Of a stretch of 9,208 nucleotides of DNA, positions 1-5,830 are shown in pieces (position 1 is the first letter of the stretch; each line of letters starts with the position of its first letter). A program made the position numbers and the translations under genes. The stretch spans positions 1 to 9,208 of the forward strand of contig JBOGIF010000145.1 of assembly GCA_050742415.1 (NCBI GenBank), read 5' to 3'. Source of the stretch: JBOGIF01 sp050742415. GTDB taxonomy: Bacteria > Actinomycetota > Acidimicrobiia > Acidimicrobiales > AC-14. The notes beneath the pieces were generated by a model. That model was given only the letters and a program-made list of their open reading frames with translations. It did not search any database and was not told where the DNA came from.

Positions 1-536
1 ACCTGGAGCCGGACGAGTGCAAGCTCGCCGAGCTCATCCTCTACGTAGCCGAACGCCTCCTCTCCGACCCCAAGGGCGGGTCCACGAAGATCAACAAGGT
101 GCTGTTCGCGGCGGAGTTCGCCCACATGAGGGCGTATGGGCATCCGATCACCGGTGTTCCATACCAGAAGTTGGAGCACGGCCCCGCGCCGCAACGGCTC
201 GTCCCGGTTCGCGACCAGCTGATAGCCCGGGGGGCTGCCGAGCTCGTCCGAGACCGCTACCTCGGCTATCCGTTGGATCGGCTCGTACCTCGTCGCCCCG
301 TCGCCATGGAGACGTTCACCGAGACCGAGCTGGCCCTGGTGGATGAGGCCGTCGACGCCCTTCGGGACAAGACGGCGGCAGAGGCGAGCGAGCTCTCCCA
401 CCGGGAGATCGGCTGGCGCATGGTCGAGATGAACCAGGTGATCCCCTACGAGACGGCGTTCCTGGCTCCGGCCTTCGAGGTGACCGGCTCGATCGTCGAG
501 CACGCCAAGGAGCTGGCCGACAGACTCGGTCGCTAG
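1..536 (+). CDS. Panacea-domain (DUF4065, SocA-like) protein, 5' end outside the window; putative antitoxin
   Basis: The open frame enters from the left edge (first whole codon at base 3) and gives 177 residues before a TAG stop. It carries the Panacea/DUF4065 pattern: a KINKVLFAAEFAHMRAYG segment, then GxPITGxxY, then a HGPAPQRL stretch (the usual YGPVP position), and a later ELSHREIGW segment followed by IPYE. Panacea proteins are known as antitoxins that neutralise unrelated toxins; Caulobacter SocA, which acts as a proteolytic adaptor for SocB, also has this domain. The only in-window start-like codon near the left (GTG at 99) lies inside the conserved KINKVLF segment, so the true start is upstream of the window. 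A 108-aa gene follows after 9 bp, the order seen in socA-socB. Family assignment is firm. The antitoxin role is inferred from family and context, and anything N-terminal to the domain cannot be seen. Confidence 0.85.
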   Translation, partial: LEPDECKLAELILYVAERLLSDPKGGSTKINKVLFAAEFAHMRAYGHPITGVPYQKLEHGPAPQRLVPVRDQLIARGAAELVRDRYLGYPLDRLVPRRPVAMETFTETELALVDEAVDALRDKTAAEASELSHREIGWRMVEMNQVIPYETAFLAPAFEVTGSIVEHAKELADRLGR

Positions 537-545
537 CGACGGCCA

Positions 546-872
546 GTGGGCCGACGAAGGGTCGAGGTATCGGACCTTCTCAAGGAGAGCGCCCAGAGGC
601 TCTTCCCTCACGGCGGCGGCGCCTCCGGTCCGAGCTATGAGATGTTCGAGATCGGGCCCCTAGCCGCGGCCCGGCTGTTCTTCGCTCTCCGGTTCGACCA
701 CGCCCCCGAAGTGATCGCCGGCATCAAGGTCTGGGTCACGATCGATTTGCCCCTGTTCCCCCCGATGGCCTTCTATGCCGCCGCAGTTGGTGACTACATC
801 GAGTTGCTCGACGTGACGGTCGAGGACCCCCAGGACTACTGGAGCATGATCGAGAACGATCCCGACGACTGA
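546..872 (+). CDS. Unrecognised 108-aa protein downstream of the Panacea gene; candidate toxin
   Basis: I do not recognise this protein. It has 108 residues and is acidic at its end (VEDPQDYWSMIENDPDD). Visible layout: an N-terminal basic stretch (MGRRR), a likely helix at about 8-20, a G-rich turn at 22-29, then beta-prone stretches around 31-36, 42-50, 60-68 and 83-92, and a short final helix. No signal peptide or membrane segment is seen. The only plausible start in frame before the first internal ATG is GTG at 546, with a poor ribosome binding site, which suggests translational coupling to the Panacea gene 9 bp upstream. Size and position fit the toxin of a Panacea toxin-antitoxin pair. 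A small all-alpha/beta toxin of RelE/ParE size is possible, but no catalytic motif of that or another toxin family is visible. Toxin function is inference only. Confidence 0.6.
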   Translation: MGRRRVEVSDLLKESAQRLFPHGGGASGPSYEMFEIGPLAAARLFFALRFDHAPEVIAGIKVWVTIDLPLFPPMAFYAAAVGDYIELLDVTVEDPQDYWSMIENDPDD

Positions 873-922
873 CCTGACTGCCCGCGCGGCTGGGGCGGGG
901 CGACGCGGGTCGGGCCCGGGCC

Positions 923-951
923 GGCGGGGGGTGGGGGGTCAGGGTGGGGGG
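923..951 (+). other. Four-run G-tract (possible G-quadruplex) in a convergent gene junction
   Basis: Four runs of G lie close together on the + strand: 926-931 (six G), 933-938 (six G), 942-944 (three G) and 946-951 (six G), with spacers of 1, 3 and 1 bases. This satisfies the usual G3+N1-7 pattern for a parallel G-quadruplex. It sits 3' of the 108-aa gene (stop at 872) and overlaps the stop codon and final Pro codons of the converging phosphatase gene. Both genes end here, so it could pause or end transcription. No U-tract terminator is seen in the 66-bp gap. Confidence 0.45.
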
Positions 952-2693
952 AGAACGGCGCGGCGGACGGCACGAACATAGGTGCGGCCGCAGGCGCGGC
1001 GGACCGTGATCTCGTCGGCGAGGGCCTCGGCCACGAATAGCCCGCGGCCCTGCTCGCCATCGATGCCGGGGACTTCGTCGTCGTAGCGCTCGGTGAGCTC
1101 GAAGCCGGCGCCGTCGTCCTCCACCTCGACGACGACGGTGTCGCCCTCGGCCCAGGCTCGCAGGGCCAGCGCCCCGGGGGCGCCCGTGGCATGGCGCACG
1201 GCGTTGGCGCACAGCTCCGACGCCACGAGGATGAGGTCGGCTGCCTCCTCGTCGTCGATGGTGAGGTGCTCGAGCCAGTCACCCAGCAGGTGGCGGCCGA
1301 GCGGGATGGTCGCCGGGCTCGGAGAGAAGTGGTACTCGAAGGCCCCGAGCGGCACGACGAAGGTCTGCGCTCCGGGTGGGCTCCGCCGCCGGAGCACCAG
1401 GGCGAGCGAGTCGTCGCGGCGGACGGCACCGGCCAGCGAGCGCTCCACCAGAGCACGGGCCAGATGGCCAGCCGGGTAGCGGGCCATCTCCCCGGCAGCC
1501 TCTGTCAGCCGGTCGAATCCGGCGAGGATGTCCTTGGTGGCCTCCACCAGCCCGTCGGTGTAGAGGATGAGGGTGTCGTTGCGACCGAGGTCGAGCTTCA
1601 CGACCTCGTCCGTGCCGGCCAGGGGGAACCCGATCGGCGACCCGGGCGCCGGCACCATCTCCACCTCGCCGTTGCTTCGCACGAGCACGGCAGGAGGATG
1701 GCCGCCGCCGGCGACCTCTACCTTGCCGTCTCCAGCGCTGTAGCGCAGCACCAGCACGGTCGCCATCAGGTCGGGGCTCTGCGCCGTGGCCAGGTCGGCG
1801 GCCCTGGCCACCAGGTCGCCGATCGGGCATCCGTCGAGAGCCAGGAGGCGAAGGGCATGGACGACGACGAGCGCCTCCTGGGTGGCCGCCACCCCCTTGC
1901 CCATGACGTCGACCACGGCGACGTGCAGGTCCCCGCCGGGCAGCACGAGCCAGTCGTAGAGGTCGCCACCGGTGGGCGACGTGGGGTCGGCCGACACGTA
2001 GTGCACGCCGAGCTCGGCGCCCTCGACGGCTGGTACGGGCGGGCGGACCGCCTCCTGGAGCTGATGCACGATCTCGCGCTGCACGGCTTGGAGCTCGGCC
2101 AGGCGCTTCATGGCTTCGGCGTTGTCGAGGGCCACGCCGGCGTGAGCCGCAAGGGCCCGGACCAGCGACTCGTCGTCGGCCGGGAAGGCAGTGGCCTTGG
2201 AGTGGAAGAGGATCAGCGCGCCGTGCGACGGGCCGTCGGCCGACGGCACGGGCACGACGAGACAACCAGTCGCAGCCGGGAGGCCGAGGCGCTTCACCAG
2301 TGCCCGGTAGCGCCGGTTCTCGGCCAGCTCCCCGGACCGCAGGACGGCACCCGCCTGGCGCCGGGGGCCTAGCAGCCGTTCGACGAGGGGGCGGGCGAAG
2401 CGCTCGATGTCCGCCGGGGAGGTGCCCCACGCCGCCGTAATCCCCCCACGGCTCTCGATCCCGACGAACGCCCCCGACGACGCGCCGGTCGCCCGGCAGG
2501 CCTGATCCACCACCCAGCTGAGCTTGCTGTCGACGTCGCCGCGGCCATGCAGTCGCCGGGCGACGGCGCCCAGCATCTCGACGCGCGACGACGACTGCGG
2601 AAAGGCCGCTCCCTCGAGAGGCACCGGCAGCGGGAGTCCGGTGGCGTCGGTGCGCAGCTCGCGCATCGGGTCGAGGCTAGCCAAGCGCGGCAT
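939..2693 (-). CDS. GAF-SpoIIE (PP2C) phosphatase-HATPase fusion, RsbU/RsbW-type partner-switching regulator
   Basis: A cytoplasmic protein of 584 residues with three domains. A GAF sensor covers about 37-195. A PPM/SpoIIE serine phosphatase covers about 222-436, with GGDLYDW (242-248), VVDVMGKGVAA (260-270), GGGHPP (329-334), LYTDGLVEA (377-385) and RRDDSL (425-430), so the metal-binding Asp residues are present. A GHKL kinase of the RsbW/HATPase_c_2 type covers about 445-580, with ELCANAVRHA (N box, N497), EDDGAGF (525-531) and GEQGRGLF (546-553). All catalytic signatures look intact. Proteins of this build (for example mycobacterial Rv1364c) phosphorylate and dephosphorylate STAS anti-anti-sigma proteins to free a sigma factor. 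Rv1364c carries its own STAS domain; this one does not, and a separate STAS gene lies at 4742-5086. No Shine-Dalgarno is seen before the ATG at 2693; Met10 (2664-2666) is an alternative start. Confidence 0.9.
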   Translation of the reverse strand: MPRLASLDPMRELRTDATGLPLPVPLEGAAFPQSSSRVEMLGAVARRLHGRGDVDSKLSWVVDQACRATGASSGAFVGIESRGGITAAWGTSPADIERFARPLVERLLGPRRQAGAVLRSGELAENRRYRALVKRLGLPAATGCLVVPVPSADGPSHGALILFHSKATAFPADDESLVRALAAHAGVALDNAEAMKRLAELQAVQREIVHQLQEAVRPPVPAVEGAELGVHYVSADPTSPTGGDLYDWLVLPGGDLHVAVVDVMGKGVAATQEALVVVHALRLLALDGCPIGDLVARAADLATAQSPDLMATVLVLRYSAGDGKVEVAGGGHPPAVLVRSNGEVEMVPAPGSPIGFPLAGTDEVVKLDLGRNDTLILYTDGLVEATKDILAGFDRLTEAAGEMARYPAGHLARALVERSLAGAVRRDDSLALVLRRRSPPGAQTFVVPLGAFEYHFSPSPATIPLGRHLLGDWLEHLTIDDEEAADLILVASELCANAVRHATGAPGALALRAWAEGDTVVVEVEDDGAGFELTERYDDEVPGIDGEQGRGLFVAEALADEITVRRACGRTYVRAVRRAVLPPP

Positions 2694-2701
2694 CTATGGT
2701 C

Positions 2702-2708
2702 GGTGGAG
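2702..2708 (+). promoter_or_regulatory. Ribosome binding site deciding the start of the alpha/beta hydrolase
   Basis: GGTGGAG lies four bases before the ATG at 2713. It fixes that ATG as the start, even though the frame stays open far upstream (to 2524) through the antisense of the phosphatase gene. Confidence 0.6.
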
Positions 2709-2712
2709 CCTG

Positions 2713-3471
2713 ATGCGCCTGAGCGACGACACCAAGACCGCTGGCGGCGTAGCCGAGCGCCGCTTCGACCTCGACGTTGACGGGCGGCACGTCCCCGGGG
2801 TCCTGTGGACGCCGGCCGACGCCTCCGGCCCGCGACCGCTGGTCCTGATCGGCCACGGGGCCACCCGGCACAAGCGGGTCGACTACGTGCTCGCCCTCGC
2901 CCGCCTGCTCGTCCGCAACCACGGCTTCGCGGCCGCCGCTATAGACGGGCCGGGCCACGGCGACCGCCGGCGAGACGGGCCGGTCGACGACATCGTCGTC
3001 TTCGGGGACTTCCTGGCCGAGTGGTCTCGCCCGGGGACCACCGACGACGTGGTGGCCGAGTGGACCGCCACGGTCGAGGGCCTCCGTACCCTCGAGCACG
3101 TGGGCGACGGACCCGTCGGCTACTGGGGCCTGTCGATGGGGACGATCTACGGCATACCCCTGGCGGCAGCGGACCCCCGGGTACAGGTTGCGGTGTTCGG
3201 GCTCATGGGCCTGGTCGGCCCGACCCGCGACCGGCTGGCCGTCGACGCTGCTGCTCTTGCGTGCCCGGTGCTGTTCCTCCAGCAGTGGCACGACTCGTTG
3301 ATCCCCCGGGAGCACGTCTTCGAGCTGTTCGACGTCATCGGCTCGGTGGACAAGCGCCTGCACGCCCACCCTGGCGAGCACGCCGCAGTGCCGGCCGAGG
3401 AGATGGAGGCGTCGGCCCGGTTCCTCAGCCGCCATCTGTCGCCCGGCCTGGCCGGCCCGTCACGCCTCTAG
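2713..3471 (+). CDS. Alpha/beta hydrolase (dienelactone hydrolase/esterase-like)
   Basis: A 252-residue soluble protein with the alpha/beta-hydrolase plan. After an N-terminal strand pair (RRFDLDVDGRHVPGVLW) comes the oxyanion segment GHGATRHK (47-54), then AIDGPGHGDR (76-85), a nucleophile elbow GLSMG with Ser141, the acid segment QQWHDSLIP with Asp194, and HPGEHAAVP with His223 as the likely catalytic histidine. No signal peptide is seen. The residues match acyl-peptidase or dienelactone-type hydrolases acting on small esters or amides, but the substrate cannot be read from sequence. The start is the ATG at 2713, with GGTGGAG just upstream. It is divergent from the phosphatase gene with 19 bp between starts, so its promoter must lie in that gene's 5' coding region. 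Its last 47 bases overlap the 3' end of bsaP on the other strand. Confidence 0.85.
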   Translation: MRLSDDTKTAGGVAERRFDLDVDGRHVPGVLWTPADASGPRPLVLIGHGATRHKRVDYVLALARLLVRNHGFAAAAIDGPGHGDRRRDGPVDDIVVFGDFLAEWSRPGTTDDVVAEWTATVEGLRTLEHVGDGPVGYWGLSMGTIYGIPLAAADPRVQVAVFGLMGLVGPTRDRLAVDAAALACPVLFLQQWHDSLIPREHVFELFDVIGSVDKRLHAHPGEHAAVPAEEMEASARFLSRHLSPGLAGPSRL

Positions 3472-3685
3472 GGCCCTGACCGGCCCTCAGCTCGACTGGG
3501 CCATGGTCGCGGCACCGGGCGGCGACGTGGGTCGGGAACACCTGGACCAACAGGCGACGCCCACAGGACTGGCAGAACCGAGGGGCCTCCAGCCCGGGCC
3601 GCCTGGCGTCGGCACACGATCCGGAGCAGGCGCCGGAGGCGGTGCCGCACCACGGGCACCATTGGCCGCCGGTCTCGGGGGCCAT
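3425..3685 (-). CDS. bsaP: Biotin synthase auxiliary protein BsaP-like small cysteine protein
   Basis: An 86-residue protein beginning at ATG 3685, four bases after the bioB stop. The core matches the BsaP family found next to actinobacterial bioB (Rv1590 in M. tuberculosis), as I recall it: a PRFCQSCGRR segment (36-44), a VQVFPT strand, then AARCRDHG (55-62). Seven cysteines are present: 10, 13, 20, 24, 38, 41 and 58, with CxxC pairs at 10/13 and 38/41. BsaP is reported to be required by mycobacterial BioB to convert dethiobiotin to biotin; metal or Fe-S binding by these cysteines is plausible. The Gly/Arg-rich tail after about residue 66 has no evident counterpart, and most of it lies where the gene runs antisense into the hydrolase 3' end. 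The frame is also open upstream across bioB, but that part is a shadow. An ordinary zinc-ribbon protein is the alternative. Confidence 0.82.
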   Translation of the reverse strand: MAPETGGQWCPWCGTASGACSGSCADARRPGLEAPRFCQSCGRRLLVQVFPTHVAARCRDHGPVELRAGQGPRGVTGRPGRATDGG

Positions 3686-3689
3686 CGGG

Positions 3690-4691
3690 TCAGATGAGCT
3701 TCGACAGCACGGCCACCGGCATCCCGAGGTCGGCGAGGAGCTCCAGGTCGTCGGCCGGGTCGCGGCCGAGGGTGGTGAGGTAGTTCCCCACGATGATGGC
3801 GTTGACCCCCGAGGTGAGGCCCAGCGCCTGGAGCTGGCGGAGGGTGACCTCCCGGCCACCGGCGTAGCGGAGCAGCACCCCGGGAAGGGCCAGCCGGAAC
3901 ATCGCCGTCCAACGAATTGCCTCTAGGGGCTCGACCAGAGCACGGTCGGAGAGCGGCGTGCCGGGCCGGGGGTTCAGGAAGTTGAGCGGCACCTCCGCCG
4001 GGTCGACCTCCCTCAGTTGGGCCAGCAGCTCGAGGCGCTGCTCGTCGGTCTCGCCCATGCCGAGGATGGCACCGCAGCACAGCTCCATACCCGCCTCGCG
4101 GACCAGCCGGCAGGTGTCGAACCGCTCCTGCCAGGTGTGGGTGGTGACGACCTGGCCGAAGAACGAGCGGGCCGTCTCCAGATTGTGGTTGTAGCGGTGG
4201 ACCCCGCCTTCGGCCAGGCGCCGGGCCTGGTCGGCGGTCAGGATGCCGAGGCTGGCAGCAACCTGCAGGCCGGTGGTGGCGCGGATCAGTGGCACCGCCT
4301 CCAGCACCCGGGCCAGCAGCCGCTCGTCGGGCCCGCGGACGGCAACAACCATGCAGAACTCCGAGGCACCCAGCGCAGCCGTCTCGGCGGCAGCCGCCAG
4401 GACGTGATCGAGGTCGAGCATCGGCAGCGCCCGCAGGCCCGAGGGGACCAACGCCGACTGGCTGCAGAACGAGCAGTCCTCCGGGCATCCCCCGGTCTTG
4501 GCCGAGACGATCCCCTCGACCTCCACCTCGGAGCCACACCAGGCCAAGCGCACCTCGTGGGCGAGAGCGCCCAGGGCGGGGACTGACTCGGCAGGCACAC
4601 GGGACAGCCCCGCCAGTTCTATGTTGCTCAGGTGGCGGCGCTCGTCGAGGAGGGCCCGCCCGGCGGCGGCCAGCAGGTCGCGGGTGGCCAT
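3690..4691 (-). CDS. bioB: Biotin synthase BioB (radical SAM)
   Basis: A 333-residue full-length BioB, the enzyme that inserts sulfur into dethiobiotin in the last step of biotin synthesis. The radical-SAM motif GGCPEDCSFCSQS provides Cys69, Cys73 and Cys76 for the [4Fe-4S] cluster. Other family marks are WCGSEVEVEGIVSAKTG (51-67), EFCMVVAVRGP, HRYNHNLETA (165-174), TTHTWQERFDTC, LCCGAILGMGET, PLNFLNPRPGTPL and RYAGGRE. For the auxiliary cluster of E. coli BioB (Cys97, Cys128, Cys188, Arg260), the likely equivalents are Cys113, Ala146 (segment VAASLG), Cys205 and Arg275, so one ligand position is not cysteine. An extra Cys206 follows Cys205. The next gene, bsaP, starts four bases after the stop, so the two are cotranscribed. 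No bioA, bioD or bioF is in the window. No Shine-Dalgarno is evident before the ATG at 4691; a stem-loop lies in the 50-bp upstream gap. Confidence 0.97.
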   Translation of the reverse strand: MATRDLLAAAGRALLDERRHLSNIELAGLSRVPAESVPALGALAHEVRLAWCGSEVEVEGIVSAKTGGCPEDCSFCSQSALVPSGLRALPMLDLDHVLAAAAETAALGASEFCMVVAVRGPDERLLARVLEAVPLIRATTGLQVAASLGILTADQARRLAEGGVHRYNHNLETARSFFGQVVTTHTWQERFDTCRLVREAGMELCCGAILGMGETDEQRLELLAQLREVDPAEVPLNFLNPRPGTPLSDRALVEPLEAIRWTAMFRLALPGVLLRYAGGREVTLRQLQALGLTSGVNAIIVGNYLTTLGRDPADDLELLADLGMPVAVLSKLI

Positions 4692-4703
4692 CGCCGAGAC
4701 GCT

Positions 4704-4731
4704 ACCGGGCCGGTGCGAACCCGGCCCCGGT
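4704..4731 (-). terminator. Stem-loop between the STAS gene and bioB (possible terminator or leader hairpin)
   Basis: GGGCCGG (4707-4713) pairs with CCGGCCC (4721-4727) around a loop of about seven bases. The pairing extends outward to ACC/GGT (4704-4706 with 4729-4731) past one bulged C. It lies between the STAS stop (4742) and the bioB ATG (4691). There is no T-run after it, so factor-independent termination is doubtful; it may instead sit in the bioB leader. Confidence 0.35.
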
Positions 4732-4741
4732 GTCGCTCCGG

Positions 4742-5086
4742 TCAGACGGCGGTGGTGCTCACCAGGAGGTCGGCCGCGGCCTTGTCGATCGAGGTGTAGA
4801 TGGTGGCGATCCGGTCGAAGCCGGTCATGGCCAGCACCCGCCCGACGCTCTGGCGGGGTGCCACCACGGCCACCACGCCTCCGACCTCACGGATGCGGCG
4901 CACCCCGCCGATTAGGGCACCAAGGCCGGCAGAGTCGATGAAAGGCACTCCGGAAAGGTCGATGGCCACGGCTGGGTGGCGCCGAAGCTCGGCGACGTTC
5001 TCCCGGAACTCGGCCGCGGTAGCGCAGTCGAGATCACCTTCCACCTTTAGCGTGAGAAAGCCGCTGCGCAACTCCATCTCGGCCAT
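4742..5086 (-). CDS. STAS-domain anti-sigma factor antagonist (RsbV/SpoIIAA-like)
   Basis: A 114-residue single STAS domain. It runs from LTLKVEGDLDCATAAEF (11-27) through AIDLSGVPFIDSAGLGAL (41-58) to a final helix with AAADLLVS. Ser52 in the IDSAGLG segment is the serine that RsbW-type kinases phosphorylate in this family; dephosphorylation lets the protein bind the anti-sigma factor. The start ATG at 5086 is chosen because a perfect AAGGAGG lies four bases upstream; the frame is open to an ATG at 5203, but that extension has no STAS character. No dedicated kinase or sigma gene adjoins it. The GAF-phosphatase-kinase fusion at 939-2693 holds both activities needed to act on it. The gap to the lipoprotein gene upstream is 135 bp and contains a tandem repeat, so it probably has its own promoter. 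A plain two-component-linked STAS protein is the alternative. Confidence 0.92.
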   Translation of the reverse strand: MAEMELRSGFLTLKVEGDLDCATAAEFRENVAELRRHPAVAIDLSGVPFIDSAGLGALIGGVRRIREVGGVVAVVAPRQSVGRVLAMTGFDRIATIYTSIDKAAADLLVSTTAV

Positions 5087-5090
5087 CGTG

Positions 5091-5097
5091 CCTCCTT
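5091..5097 (-). promoter_or_regulatory. Perfect Shine-Dalgarno of the STAS gene
   Basis: The - strand reads AAGGAGG four bases before ATG 5086. It is the strongest ribosome binding site in the window and decides the start against the upstream in-frame ATG at 5203. It suggests the STAS protein is made in high amounts relative to its neighbours. Confidence 0.8.
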
Positions 5098-5169
5098 GTG
5101 CCAAATCGGCAGCCCTCATGATGACTGCCACGTGACCGCCGCGGGCGACGAACCGGCCTCCATCACGTT

Positions 5170-5204
5170 GCAGTTCGATGACAAACGCGCAGTTCGATGA
5201 CAAA
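5170..5204 (-). repeat. Tandem 16-bp direct repeat upstream of the STAS gene (possible operator)
   Basis: GCAGTTCGATGACAAA occurs exactly twice on the + strand, at 5170-5185 and 5189-5204, a period of 19 bp with a 3-bp spacer. It lies 84-118 bp before the STAS start, in the 135-bp non-coding gap (5087-5221). Two direct copies about two helical turns apart could bind a regulator in tandem or mark a recent short duplication. The - strand copies begin TTTGTCATC. I see no convincing -35/-10 pair around them. Nothing else notable is seen in the gap besides the STAS Shine-Dalgarno. Confidence 0.55.
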
Positions 5205-5221
5205 GCCGCCTGCGCACCCCT

Positions 5222-5830
5222 TTACGCCGGGGCCAGCGGACCGAAGTCACCCGGCCCGACCGGGCCCGCCTTTAGTGTTCCGTCGGCCGTGGGGACCTCC
5301 ACCAGCCGGCCGTCGAGCGCCAGCGTGACGCCCCGGACGCCCTCCACGGCGGTGGCGGTGAAGACCAGCTGGGCAACGGCCAGCACCTGCTCGCCACCCT
5401 GGACCTCGGCGAACGAGCCGGCGAGGTCGAGCCGGACGACGTCACCCTCGACCTCGGTAGCCAGGAGCCGGGCCGAGATGCTGATCGCGCTGCGGGCGCC
5501 GGCCGCCACCTCGCCGTCGGTCGGGCCGTCGAGCAGCGCGGTCAGGGCGGCAGGAACCGAGACCGGGACCGGCACCTGCCGCTCGGCCCGCACCAGCCTG
5601 CCGTCGCGCACGAAGAACACGGCCACCGTCCCGGTCGCCGCCCCCGGTGCCGTCGTCGTGGTCGCCGACACCGTGGTCGCCGGCGCCAGCAGCCCGAACG
5701 GAACCCCGTCGCGAATCGGCCGGGCCGACGAGTCGGTCGGCACGCCGCAGGCGGACAGCACGCCTGCTAGCGCGAGTGCAACAGCGGCCCCCGAATGCGG
5801 CCACCGAACCAGGCCCGCCACCCGTCTCAC
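5222..5830 (-). CDS. GerMN-domain lipoprotein, short LpqB-like
   Basis: A 202-residue predicted lipoprotein. A short basic N-end and hydrophobic stretch (14-25) lead to the lipobox LSAC, with Cys28 to be lipidated. A Thr/Ala-rich linker follows (about 50-66, including TTTTAP), then a GerMN domain at about 68-182 with the pattern GTVAVFFVRDGRLVRAERQVP, a LTALLDGPT segment, and GDVVRLDLAGSF. It starts with GTG at 5830, overlapping the kinase stop by four bases (GTGA), so it is translationally coupled. In actinobacteria LpqB follows mtrA-mtrB and modulates the MtrB kinase, but LpqB is far longer, with a C-terminal beta-propeller region that is absent here; a TAA stop ends the protein soon after GerMN. 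Its role as an accessory of the upstream kinase at the outer face of the membrane is inferred from position. It could instead be an unrelated GerMN surface protein. Confidence 0.85.
   Translation of the reverse strand: MRRVAGLVRWPHSGAAVALALAGVLSACGVPTDSSARPIRDGVPFGLLAPATTVSATTTTAPGAATGTVAVFFVRDGRLVRAERQVPVPVSVPAALTALLDGPTDGEVAAGARSAISISARLLATEVEGDVVRLDLAGSFAEVQGGEQVLAVAQLVFTATAVEGVRGVTLALDGRLVEVPTADGTLKAGPVGPGDFGPLAPA

Noticed and set aside
1191..2372. A 393-codon open frame on the + strand antisense to the phosphatase fusion
   Set aside because: No domain pattern; its composition mirrors the complement of the real gene.
2524..2712. A 63-residue N-terminal extension of the hydrolase
   Set aside because: It lies antisense to the start of the phosphatase gene, has no domain character, and the GGTGGAG before ATG 2713 gives a better start.
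3686..3859. An N-terminal extension of BsaP inside bioB
   Set aside because: It would overlap bioB in another frame and has Ser/Arg/Pro-rich shadow composition; ATG 3685 just after the bioB stop fits the family length.
4692..4741. A BioQ- or BirA-type operator before bioB
   Set aside because: The 50-bp gap holds a GC hairpin but no convincing inverted repeat of the kind bound by biotin regulators.
5087..5203. A 39-residue N-terminal extension of the STAS protein
   Set aside because: The perfect AAGGAGG before ATG 5086 and the normal STAS length support the shorter form; the extension also contains the tandem repeat.
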